Shown here in pieces: positions 56,339 to 64,000 of a stretch of 64,000 nt of DNA; the first letter of the stretch is position 1, and every line of letters starts with the position of its first letter. The notes beneath the pieces are model-generated. The model saw nothing but the letters and a program-made list of their open reading frames with translations, searched no databases and was not told where the DNA came from. The DNA is from CALCKU01 sp964607445. GTDB lineage: Bacteria; Pseudomonadota; Alphaproteobacteria; Caulobacterales; Maricaulaceae. The position numbers and the translations under genes were made by a program. Location of the stretch: NCBI GenBank assembly GCA_964607445.1, contig CAZSKN010000012.1:6816-70815 (forward strand), written 5' to 3'.

Positions 56339-57180
56339 CGGTAACAACATTAGCAGGGGTCTGTGGATGGCCTATTCACCATTCTCTTTCGCCCGTATTG
56401 CATAATTTTTGGCTAAAAAAGTTGGGAATTAACGGGGCTTATGTGCATTTTGCCGTCCGTCCCGATGAAGCGATTTATGCATTTAAATCTTTAAAGAAGA
56501 CGTCAATTTCTGGTGTGAATGTAACATTGCCACTTAAAACCCTGGCTTTTGAAGCTGCCGATATTAGAACTCCGGACGCTCAAAAACTGGGTGTTGCCAA
56601 TTGTCTGTATAAACGCAAGGGTCAATTAGTGGCGCATAATACCGATATGCAGGGATTTGCAGCGCCTTTGTTAAAAGCCATGAATACACGCCAGCTTATA
56701 AATAGCCCGGCGTTTCTTGTGGGCACAGGTGGCGCGGCGCGGGCCGTGATTGGCGCGCTTTTGGCTATGGGCATTCCGGAAATCCGTCTTTGTGGACGCA
56801 CAGACGCAAAGTCGGAAGCTTTATGTGCTGAAATAAATGTTCCGAGCCTATATGCGGTGAAATGGGCAGATCGCGCGACAGCTTTGGCCGGGGCGGGCCT
56901 GATTATAAATGCGAGTGCTGGAGGTATGCGCGGAAAACCTGCGCTTGATTTAACACTGGCCCGCGCGACACGGGGGGTTTTGGTTTATGACTTAATTTAT
57001 ACACCCGAATACACACCCTTGCTTATGGAGGCTAAATACCGCGGCCACCAGACATTGGGAGGATTGCAAATGCTTATTGAGCAGGCACGTCCCTCATTCA
57101 AGCTTTTTTACGGTGTAGAACCGCCAACTGATTATGACCCTAGTGCTGTGCTTCTCAAAGCGCTCAATCCGGAAACTTAA
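56335..57180 (+). CDS. aroE: Shikimate dehydrogenase
   Basis: A 281-residue NADP enzyme of aromatic amino acid synthesis. It has GWPIHHSLSPVLHNFWL for shikimate binding, SGVNVTLPLK with the catalytic Lys, NTDMQGF, and the NADP loop VGTGGAARAVI. It starts with GTG overlapping the maf stop codon. Confidence 0.95.
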   Translation: MTVTTLAGVCGWPIHHSLSPVLHNFWLKKLGINGAYVHFAVRPDEAIYAFKSLKKTSISGVNVTLPLKTLAFEAADIRTPDAQKLGVANCLYKRKGQLVAHNTDMQGFAAPLLKAMNTRQLINSPAFLVGTGGAARAVIGALLAMGIPEIRLCGRTDAKSEALCAEINVPSLYAVKWADRATALAGAGLIINASAGGMRGKPALDLTLARATRGVLVYDLIYTPEYTPLLMEAKYRGHQTLGGLQMLIEQARPSFKLFYGVEPPTDYDPSAVLLKALNPET

Positions 57181-57219
57181 ACCTAGCGATCTATACGCGC
57201 TCTAACTATGAGGTTATGC

Positions 57220-57834
57220 ATGTTAAAAATCGGTTTAACGGGGTCCATAGGCATGGGGAAGACAACGACGGCCAAAATGTTCCAGAGTTTCGGTTGTCCG
57301 GTTTTTGATGCGGATGCGGTTGTTCATGGACTTTATGCCAAAGGTGGGCAGGCCGTACCCTTGATACGAAGTGTTTTTCCCGATGCGATGGCTAACGGCT
57401 CTGTGAACCGTAAGGTTTTAGGAAAACATATGCGCGCCGACCCGTTAAACCTACAGATATTGGAAAGCTTTATTCACCCGATGGTGGCTGATATGCGTGC
57501 CGCGTTTCTTGAGAGCGCAGTAAAAAACAAGTCTGAAATTGTTGTTTTTGATGTTCCTTTATTATTCGAGACAGGTGGTGAGGCCTATGTAGATAAAATT
57601 GTCGTAGTTACGGCTTCCGCGCAGACCCAAAGAGACCGAGTTTTGGCGCGGCCTGATATGACGGTAGAGCTTTTTGAGTCATTGCTTTCGCGCCAAACTC
57701 CGGATTCTGAAAAGCGCAAAAAAGCAGATTTTCTTATATTCACAGATAAAGGTCTAGATAATGCACGCGAACAGGTGCAGTCTATCCTAACGGCCCTTAG
57801 GACTTCGTCGTTGATGTCGAGTGGGGCCGTTTAG
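57220..57834 (+). CDS. coaE: Dephospho-CoA kinase
   Basis: A 204-residue last enzyme of CoA synthesis. It has the P-loop GLTGSIGMGKTTTA, then FDADAVVH and FDVPLLFETGG. I chose ATG 57220, with GAGG six bases upstream, over ATG 57208. It lies 39 bp after aroE. Confidence 0.95.
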   Translation: MLKIGLTGSIGMGKTTTAKMFQSFGCPVFDADAVVHGLYAKGGQAVPLIRSVFPDAMANGSVNRKVLGKHMRADPLNLQILESFIHPMVADMRAAFLESAVKNKSEIVVFDVPLLFETGGEAYVDKIVVVTASAQTQRDRVLARPDMTVELFESLLSRQTPDSEKRKKADFLIFTDKGLDNAREQVQSILTALRTSSLMSSGAV

Positions 57835-57854
57835 AGGGATTTTACTGGGATTAT

Positions 57855-58574
57855 ATGAGCGGCATGCGCGAAATTGTTTTTGATACAGAAACGACGGGAT
57901 TTGATGCGCGTGGTGATGACCGGATAACCGAAATTGGCTGTATTGAAATTATTGACTTTTTACCGACTGGCAAAGAGTTTCATGCTTATTGCAATCCAGC
58001 ACCAACATTAGTTCCGGAAAAAGTTGTTGAGTTAACGGGGCTCACCAGTGAATTTTTAAGCGATAAGCCTAAATTTATCGAACATGCAGAGGCCTTTTTA
58101 GCCTTTATTGGCGATAGTCAATTGGTCGCGCATAATGCAGATTTTGACCGCGGGTTTATAAATGCAGAGCTTGAACGGGCAGGATATGACCCTATTCCAA
58201 CAAAACGCTTCACAGATACTCTGAAAATCGCCCGGGCCAAATTTCCCGGCTCACCGGCTTCGCTTGACGCTTTATGTAAACGCTTTGATATTTCGCTGGC
58301 GACCCGGGACAAACACGGTGCGATAATTGACTCAGAACTTCTCGCCGCTGTTTATCTTGAACTTAATGGCGGGCGGGCGCGGTCTTTAGAATTTGCGGAT
58401 ACTAAACCTCTGACTAACGCTATAGATACAGCGTCGGTCGCACCCCCTCGGCCCGTGGCCTTAAAGGCGCTGTCGACATCAAAAGAGCGCGCGGCGCATC
58501 AAGCCTTTATCGATAGTATGGGTGACGACATGCTGTGGCACCGCATGTGGCGAAAAGCGGCTAAATCATCATAA
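57855..58574 (+). CDS. dnaQ: DNA polymerase III epsilon subunit (proofreading exonuclease)
   Basis: A 239-residue DEDDh exonuclease. Catalytic residues appear as Asp10 and Glu12 (FDTETTG), AHNADFD, and HGAIIDSELL with His and Asp. The C-terminal tail would bind the polymerase alpha subunit. It is the last gene of the run from ppsR and is convergent with secB. Confidence 0.95.
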   Translation: MSGMREIVFDTETTGFDARGDDRITEIGCIEIIDFLPTGKEFHAYCNPAPTLVPEKVVELTGLTSEFLSDKPKFIEHAEAFLAFIGDSQLVAHNADFDRGFINAELERAGYDPIPTKRFTDTLKIARAKFPGSPASLDALCKRFDISLATRDKHGAIIDSELLAAVYLELNGGRARSLEFADTKPLTNAIDTASVAPPRPVALKALSTSKERAAHQAFIDSMGDDMLWHRMWRKAAKSS

Positions 58575-58608
58575 ACCCCGCTCGCGCGAGGTCTTGCAAG
58601 AACGGGGT
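58575..58608. terminator. Structured spacer between dnaQ and secB
   Basis: An outer stem ACCCCG / CGGGGT encloses two internal palindromes, CTCGCGCGAG and CTTGCAAG. It lies right after dnaQ and before the convergent secB end. It lacks a clear T-run, so its role as a terminator is tentative. Confidence 0.4.
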
Positions 58609-58646
58609 CTGGTATAACGTTTTGTGGTAAGTCGACAGCCGGGTGT

Positions 58647-59183
58647 TTATGTCGTCGCGCCTTGTTCATCTAAACGACGTAACATTTCTTCACGAAACAT
58701 GGCTGCAAAATCTGGCGGCTCCAACATAATGGGAGGGTATCCACCGTTCTGTGTCATTTCGGCGATGATCTGACGGGCAAATGGAAATAAGAGGCGAGGG
58801 CACTCGATCATTGTCAAAGGTTGAAGTTCTTCGGCATTTACATTTGTGAAGGCAAATAATCCCGCATATTCCAATTCGGCAATAAAGGCGACTTGTTCGC
58901 CGCGCCGCGCGTCGGCACGCAATATAAGCGTTATTTCAACATTGTCATCGTCAAACATTTGGCGTCCGATTTCAATACCGATATTGATTGCCGGGGCTTC
59001 AAGACCGCTGCGCAAACTGTCAGGCGCATTTGGGTTTTCAAAACTTTGATCTTTTGTATACTGCGCTAAAATCCGTAACATCGGCCCTTCGCCCTGTTGA
59101 GGGTTTACGGTTTCGGATTCCGTATTTTCCACAGCTTTGCCTTTGGAGGCCGCTTTGCTTTCTTTTTTAGGTTTTTTGGCCAT
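58647..59183 (-). CDS. secB: Protein-export chaperone SecB
   Basis: A 178-residue tetrameric chaperone that passes preproteins to SecA. It shows LRILAQYTKDQSFENPNAP, the family's opening motif, then FIAELEYAGLF and CPRLLFPFARQIIAEMTQNGGYPPIMLEPPDFAAMF. A charged Lys/Glu-rich N-terminal extension of about 30 residues makes it slightly long. AGGAGAGG precedes the ATG. Confidence 0.96.
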   Translation of the reverse strand: MAKKPKKESKAASKGKAVENTESETVNPQQGEGPMLRILAQYTKDQSFENPNAPDSLRSGLEAPAINIGIEIGRQMFDDDNVEITLILRADARRGEQVAFIAELEYAGLFAFTNVNAEELQPLTMIECPRLLFPFARQIIAEMTQNGGYPPIMLEPPDFAAMFREEMLRRLDEQGATT

Positions 59184-59343
59184 TGGCCTCTCCTATTCTT
59201 TAATTAACTTGGCTGCTGGCTAACATAGTCAAAAAGGATGAGCAACGGAACATTGCTTATTGCGTGCGAGCAATTTAAGAGACAGTGCAACTGTATTTAG
59301 ATATAGTGCTAAGATATTTTTCGGCAATAAAGAAAGCCCCGCC

Positions 59344-60009
59344 ATGTATGAAGTTATCCTTTATGCCGCCATCGCAACAATTGTTTGCGTGGTTTTGTAT
59401 ACCGTCCTTGGAAAATCTGTTGGACAAGGGCCTGACTCTGCGTTTGACCCGATCAAGGCCTTGAAAGGCACAGAGGCGCCAGCGGAAACTATCGTAAAGC
59501 CTGTTATTGATGACAGAGGTATTGCCGGCTTGGGGGATATCATGAAATCTGACCCGCAATTTAATGAAAAACAGTTTATCGATGGTGCGAAAGGCGCGTA
59601 TTCCATAATTCTTGAAGCCTTTGCGGAAGGTGAGAGAGAAGAATTAAAAGGACTTCTAACGACAGACGTATATACGGTCTATGATGAGGCGATTACCGAG
59701 CGCGAAACTAAAAACCTAACACAGGTAACGGATCTGGGCCGTTTAATAAGTGCAGAAATCGTGGCTGCCGATAAAACCGGGAAAACGGGTCAACTATCTG
59801 TACGGTTTGAAGCCGAACTGACTTCGGCTTTAGTTGATAGTGATGGTAAACTGGTTCAAGGTGATCCTGATGTTTTATCTCGTGTCTCTGAGGTGTGGAC
59901 ATTTGAACGTGTGTTAAATTCTTCGGATCCCAATTGGAGGCTTTCTGACGTTGCGCCGTCAGACGGGGATAGTTTAGAGGCCGATCCGTCCCCAGATACC
60001 AAGGCCTAA
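59344..60009 (+). CDS. Tim44/TimA-domain membrane-anchored protein
   Basis: A 221-residue protein with one N-terminal membrane helix (VILYAAIATIVCVVLYTVLG) and a C-terminal Tim44-like domain (FIDGAKGAYSIILEAFAEGEREELKGLLTTDVYTVYDEAI...VRFEAELTSAL...EVWTFERVL). The family is related to mitochondrial Tim44 and is found beside secB and mltA in alphaproteobacteria. The start is ATG 59344. Its bacterial role is poorly defined; a link to membrane-protein biogenesis is inferred. Confidence 0.87.
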   Translation: MYEVILYAAIATIVCVVLYTVLGKSVGQGPDSAFDPIKALKGTEAPAETIVKPVIDDRGIAGLGDIMKSDPQFNEKQFIDGAKGAYSIILEAFAEGEREELKGLLTTDVYTVYDEAITERETKNLTQVTDLGRLISAEIVAADKTGKTGQLSVRFEAELTSALVDSDGKLVQGDPDVLSRVSEVWTFERVLNSSDPNWRLSDVAPSDGDSLEADPSPDTKA

Positions 60010-60022
60010 ACGGCGCGTATCT

Positions 60023-61369
60023 ATGAAAGTTTTAGGTCAAGATTTAACCCCAAGGTGGTACTGGCTCCGGATTCTGATATCGGGGTGTGCATTGGTTTAT
60101 TTATCTGCATGTGCCACGACGTCAACCCCGCCTTCGGATAAGGTTAAAGTTCCTAACCCGGCCGAAACCCTTGCGACACCTACGGGAACAGGAGAGCTTG
60201 TGTTTGCGAGTCCCGACCCGTCTCCGGCCCCCGCGCCTGAAGTGATAACACCGCCGCCCACACCGGCCCCGCCGCCCGTATCTGCTCCCGCGCCGATAAT
60301 AGACATTCCCGTTTATCAAAGTCCGTTACCCGACCTTCCCTTTTGGACAGAAACCAATTTGGTGCCCGCGCTGTCTGCATTTCGGCGGTCTTGTAAAACA
60401 TGGAAAACGGCGGACCCTGAAGCCCTGCTAAATCCGTTTCTTCCTGATTATGGTTACTATAAAGATTGGAACGGGGTTTGCGCACTTGCAGCGATTTTAC
60501 CCAATAGCCAAGACACGGCCAGTCAATTTTTTGAAAATCAATTTATTCCTGTTAATCCGACAGTTTCGATTGCAGCCCCTGCTGGTGAGCTTGAAAATAC
60601 AGCTAAGGCGACAGGTCTCATGACGGGGTATTACCAGCCAGAAATCGAGGTACGCAGAATTCCGGATTCAGAATTTTTTGAACCTATATTGGCAGTACCT
60701 AAAACTAAAGCCATACAAAATCAGGCGCGAGCGCTTATAACCCCTCATAGCTCACGCGTAATTGCTTATGGACGACCCTTAGATGTGTTTTTTATGCAAA
60801 TTCAAGGGTCTGGACATATCCGGTTTAAAAATGGACGCCGGATTCGGGCGGCTTATGACGGAAATAACGGCCATAACTATCGCTCGATTGGGGGGGTTTT
60901 AATTCGGCGCGGCGCGTTGACAAAAGACAAATCTTCAAAACGCGATATTGAAAACTGGATGATTAAAGCCGGGCCGGTTAAGGCGCGTGCTTTAATGAAT
61001 GAAAACCCACGCTATATATATTTTAAAGAGCAAGCCATTATTGACGGGGAGGGGCCTTTGGGGGCGATGCGCGTTCCTCTAACCGCCCATGGCTCAATGG
61101 CGGTAGACCCGCGTTATCATCCATACGGCGTGCCATATTTTTTAACGGTTAAGCTCCCGCAAAAACCGGGTGATTATAAAGGCACAAAAGGCGGACGCCT
61201 TGTGATTGCCCAAGATACCGGAAAAGCTATTCGCGGTGCTTTTCGGGGAGACCTTTATTTCGGGTCCGGAAAGGCAGCGGGGGCTTTGGCCGGAATTATG
61301 AAACACCGTGCGGAGTGGGTCATTTTGCTCCCGCGCGATCTTGCACACCGCAAGGCACCCATCAGTTGA
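60023..61369 (+). CDS. mltA: Membrane-bound lytic murein transglycosylase A
   Basis: A 448-residue lipoprotein (lipobox YLSACATTS) followed by a Pro-rich linker (residues about 60-95). The MltA barrel has LMTGYYQPEIEVRR and VFFMQIQGSGHIRFKNGRRIRAAYDGNNGHNYRSIGGVLI. The 3D domain is seen as LVIAQDTGKAIRGAFRGDLYFGSG with the catalytic Asp. It cleaves peptidoglycan at the outer membrane. It is 1 bp before smr. Confidence 0.93.
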   Translation: MKVLGQDLTPRWYWLRILISGCALVYLSACATTSTPPSDKVKVPNPAETLATPTGTGELVFASPDPSPAPAPEVITPPPTPAPPPVSAPAPIIDIPVYQSPLPDLPFWTETNLVPALSAFRRSCKTWKTADPEALLNPFLPDYGYYKDWNGVCALAAILPNSQDTASQFFENQFIPVNPTVSIAAPAGELENTAKATGLMTGYYQPEIEVRRIPDSEFFEPILAVPKTKAIQNQARALITPHSSRVIAYGRPLDVFFMQIQGSGHIRFKNGRRIRAAYDGNNGHNYRSIGGVLIRRGALTKDKSSKRDIENWMIKAGPVKARALMNENPRYIYFKEQAIIDGEGPLGAMRVPLTAHGSMAVDPRYHPYGVPYFLTVKLPQKPGDYKGTKGGRLVIAQDTGKAIRGAFRGDLYFGSGKAAGALAGIMKHRAEWVILLPRDLAHRKAPIS

Positions 61370-61370
61370 T

Positions 61371-61850
61371 ATGGTGCGCAAACTCAAATCTGACGAAAAA
61401 CTGATTTGGCAAAAAGTGACCCGAACCGTCACGCCGAGACGGCGTGGTAGCGCAAAGCCATTACCCACAACAGAAGACTTTGCTGCGATGATGCGGTTGC
61501 CTCCCGATATAGCCCCTAAAGCAAGACCTCGTCCTCAAAGCCTGGAGGTTAATCGGGATAAAAAGGTGCGTCGCGGCCGGGTTACTATTGATGCCAAAAT
61601 AGACTTGCATGATTTAACACAGGCGCAGGCGCGTCCCGCGCTTATACGTGCGATAATGCGGACCTCAAACAGGAATTATAAATGTGTCTTGGTTATAACG
61701 GGTAAGGGTGCGCGTTTAGACGGAGTCTTGCGCCGAAATTTCCCGGATTGGATTAGGGCGCCAGAGATCCGGCCTTTAATAGCAAATTATGCTCAAGCCC
61801 ATATTCGTCATGGCGGGAGCGGCGCGTGGTATGTGTTTTTAAAAAGCTGA
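61371..61850 (+). CDS. Smr/MutS2-domain protein
   Basis: A 159-residue protein with a C-terminal Smr domain: IDLHDLTQAQARPALIRAIM, the LDLHG-type motif, and VLVITGKGARLDGVLRRNFPDWIR. The N-terminal 70 residues are basic. Smr domains nick or bind nucleic acids; the cellular role is uncertain. The start is ATG 61371, one base after the mltA stop. Confidence 0.9.
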   Translation: MVRKLKSDEKLIWQKVTRTVTPRRRGSAKPLPTTEDFAAMMRLPPDIAPKARPRPQSLEVNRDKKVRRGRVTIDAKIDLHDLTQAQARPALIRAIMRTSNRNYKCVLVITGKGARLDGVLRRNFPDWIRAPEIRPLIANYAQAHIRHGGSGAWYVFLKS

Positions 61851-61924
61851 ATACGTTGTAGATTTACATTCTGTTAACCATGTATTTTACCTAAAGTTGA
61901 ATAAATTTATCCTATACACGTCCT

Positions 61925-63865
61925 ATGGATATGGGATCACAAAATCTGTTTAAAGCCAGGCAAATTGCAGAACATTTGCAAAATGGATATTTGTATGACC
62001 GTCTGACGGCGCAGAAGCTTCTATCGCTTATCAGTGTTTTAATGCCATTAGGCCTTTTGATTGTCTATTTAATCGCCCCGCAAGCGAGTGATTCCGGATC
62101 TGCCTCTATACTTATTATGATCTCTGGCATTGTAATTATTGTGGCGTCTTTTCGCCTGTTTAAAAATTGGAAAACCCCCAAGGGCGATGGATATCAATTA
62201 TTTGGGGCTTTTCTGGATTTTTTGGCGACAGCGGCAATTTTGATCGGTTATGCGCTAACTTATGATGTCCCAATATCTATTGCCCTGAAATCGCCGACGG
62301 CAAATGTGTTCTTTATATATCTTGCCTCCCGTATTGTGCTGTTTCACGGCCCTATTATTATACAAACCGGATTTATGGCGATTGCGACATGGGTTGGACT
62401 GATATGGCTTTCCCATATAGAACCACAATTTGCGGGTCGCACGTCAAGTTATTTGGAATATTTAACCAGCTTTAAAGTTCTATTGGGGGCGGAAGTCGAA
62501 AGGCTTTTACAATTTGCCATTATAACGGCTGTTTTATACGTATTTGTTTATACAACACGCCGAGACCCGCCAACGGGATATTTGCGTAGATCGGTTTTTT
62601 TGCAAACCATTTCCAAGTTCTTAAGTGTGTCCCGGCGAAAGAAACGTCAAAATACGCATGCACTCATTGAAGTTCGGGCAATAGATATCAGCAATACAGA
62701 TAAGATTTATAATCAAATCTTTAAACTGGTTCCTCGTCTTCCGAGCCTTCAGGATATTTATGTTTTGAAAATTGGGCGGCTGTCTTTTCAAAGCGTCGGC
62801 ATTTGGGTGAAATACCCCAATCACCCCAAAACCCTGCACATGCTTGTTGAAAAACTTCACGCCGAGCTTTTACAAGATGCGACGCTGACCCTAAGTACAG
62901 AAGTGCCCGGCCTTGTCATGGGGGCGTCTGAATTTGATCTTGGCGCGACAAGTGAAGGCCAGCTTACCTTTACCGATATTGCCATTCGTGAAGCTCTTAA
63001 GGCGGGTAAAAAGGCCATGGTCTTTGATGATGCTATCCGGGCTAAACTTATGCATATCACGGGTATTGAAAACACGATTAAATACGGCCTTGAGGCCAAA
63101 AAATTTGATGTTTTTTATCAACCTATTGTGGATTTAATGACCGAAAAACCCGTCGGGTTTGAGGCTTTAATACGCCTTAAGGATAAAGATCAAAATTATG
63201 TGTCTCCCGATGTTTTCATCCCTGTTGCGGAAAGTACAGGCCTTATAAATGATATTATGGATTATCTTTGTGATCAGGTAATGACAGATGCAAGCCATAT
63301 TTCGGATATATTTCATACTCAAAAGAATAAGCCCTATATAAATATAAATGTTGCGACCACCCAGCTTAAAGATATGCCGCGGACGCTTAATGCTCTTTTG
63401 CGCGCACGTAAAGGAGGTTTGGTAATTAATGCCGAAATTACCGAATCATCTACTTTGAATGAAGAGAGTGCAGACGACCGAATACAAAATTTACAAGACG
63501 CGGGCTTTTCTGTCGCGATTGATGATTTTGGTACGGGCTATTCTTCTATTGAGCGTCTTCACCAATTGAGCTTTTCGACATTAAAAATTGATCAGTCTTT
63601 TGTTAAGGAAATTCAAGACCCTGAAGCCTATACATTTCTTGCTGCTATTGTGAATTTGGCGCGCACTACATCCAATTATGTTATTCAAGAGGGCGTAGAA
63701 ACACTTGAGCAAAAATTACTTATCATGCAAATGGGCGTCAGATATTGCCAAGGTTATTATTATAGTCGACCTATGGATATAGCCTCCCTTGAAACCTATC
63801 TGGCAGAGAGTTTTAACCTTAAAAAAACAACACAAAACCGTGCCGGGCATATGGGATATTTCTAG
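61925..63865 (+). CDS. Membrane-anchored EAL-domain c-di-GMP phosphodiesterase
   Basis: A 646-residue protein. The N-terminal 220 residues carry about six hydrophobic segments. After a linker comes an EAL domain: EAL at 413-415 (VGFEALIRL), NINVATTQL, EITES, DDFGTG from Asp533, LKIDQSFVKEI, QEGVETLEQ and YCQGYYYSRPM. All catalytic positions seem kept, so it should cleave c-di-GMP. There is no GGDEF domain. A TTAACCAT octamer lies 44-51 bp upstream. This architecture resembles membrane-bound regulators of motility or polarity; the input signal is unknown. Confidence 0.9.
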   Translation: MDMGSQNLFKARQIAEHLQNGYLYDRLTAQKLLSLISVLMPLGLLIVYLIAPQASDSGSASILIMISGIVIIVASFRLFKNWKTPKGDGYQLFGAFLDFLATAAILIGYALTYDVPISIALKSPTANVFFIYLASRIVLFHGPIIIQTGFMAIATWVGLIWLSHIEPQFAGRTSSYLEYLTSFKVLLGAEVERLLQFAIITAVLYVFVYTTRRDPPTGYLRRSVFLQTISKFLSVSRRKKRQNTHALIEVRAIDISNTDKIYNQIFKLVPRLPSLQDIYVLKIGRLSFQSVGIWVKYPNHPKTLHMLVEKLHAELLQDATLTLSTEVPGLVMGASEFDLGATSEGQLTFTDIAIREALKAGKKAMVFDDAIRAKLMHITGIENTIKYGLEAKKFDVFYQPIVDLMTEKPVGFEALIRLKDKDQNYVSPDVFIPVAESTGLINDIMDYLCDQVMTDASHISDIFHTQKNKPYININVATTQLKDMPRTLNALLRARKGGLVINAEITESSTLNEESADDRIQNLQDAGFSVAIDDFGTGYSSIERLHQLSFSTLKIDQSFVKEIQDPEAYTFLAAIVNLARTTSNYVIQEGVETLEQKLLIMQMGVRYCQGYYYSRPMDIASLETYLAESFNLKKTTQNRAGHMGYF

Positions 63866-63947
63866 AATAATCCCGATTTTAAATTATTTTTCTCGCAATG
63901 AAAAAACTACGTGCAAATCTAAAATTTAGTATTATATAGAGCGCAGT

Positions 63948-64000
63948 GCGGGTGTGGCGGAATTGGTAGACGCGCCAGATTTAGGTTCTGGTATCGCAAG
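63948..64000 (+). tRNA. tRNA-Leu (anticodon UAG), truncated by the window end
   Basis: The acceptor start GCGGGTG, a D-arm with GGCGGAATTGGTAGACGC, and the anticodon stem-loop CCAGA-TTTAGGT-TCTGG with anticodon TAG (UAG) are visible. The variable arm and the 3' half lie beyond the window. Confidence 0.93.

Noticed and set aside
60097..60485. Gly- and Arg-rich open frames on the minus strand within mltA
   Set aside because: They are shadows of the Pro-rich linker of MltA, with no start signals.

Overview
This window looks like the replication-origin region of an alphaproteobacterial chromosome. The gene order matches the origin-proximal order known from Caulobacter relatives: DUF3576 lipoprotein, leuS, lptE, holA, then parB-parA-rsmG-mnmG-mnmE, rho, hemJ-hemE, an AT-rich origin-like gap, then ppsR-maf-aroE-coaE-dnaQ, secB, a Tim44-domain gene, mltA and smr. 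Moderate GC content, a CenR-like response regulator, CtrA-type TTAA-N7-TTAA motifs and large DUF11-repeat surface genes suggest Caulobacterales/Hyphomonadaceae-Maricaulales-like bacteria. The genus cannot be named from the sequence.

Positions 1-21,256 are accessory in character. A giant minus-strand gene of more than 3,600 codons encodes a secreted protein with about two dozen DUF11-like repeats. It runs off the left edge and is broken by two 100-N assembly gaps. Next comes an HxlR regulator, then a minus-strand trio with 84-bp spacers: a class III cyclase/ATPase/TPR protein, a 1,830-residue fusion of a cytochrome P450-like domain, a multi-pass membrane domain and a DyP-type peroxidase, and a Crp/Fnr-family regulator. 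A perfect TGTGA-N6-TCACA palindrome lies just upstream of the fusion gene. I consider this the most likely undescribed system in the window: a cyclic-nucleotide-controlled membrane haem oxidase.

Positions 21,447-36,728 hold metabolism and envelope genes: methyltransferase, malic enzyme, glnB-glnA, a TadG-like vWA protein, serine dehydratase, lolA, xthA, a CenR-like regulator, an L,D-transpeptidase-like enzyme, a YggS-type PLP protein, a ThiE/TenI-like protein, a porin and the DUF3576 lipoprotein. A Baeyer-Villiger-type monooxygenase gene sits between the DUF3576 gene and leuS.

Positions 38,563-63,865 are the conserved origin-flanking core. Two perfect 16-bp parS sites occur, one inside rsmG and one between mnmE and mnmG. 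Most genes left of the 54.5-54.9 kb gap are on the minus strand and most right of it are on the plus strand, so transcription mainly follows forks leaving the gap. The gap holds DnaA-box-like sequences and a perfect CtrA-type site. A 15-bp degenerate tandem array lies between holA and parB. The window ends inside a tRNA-Leu(UAG) gene.
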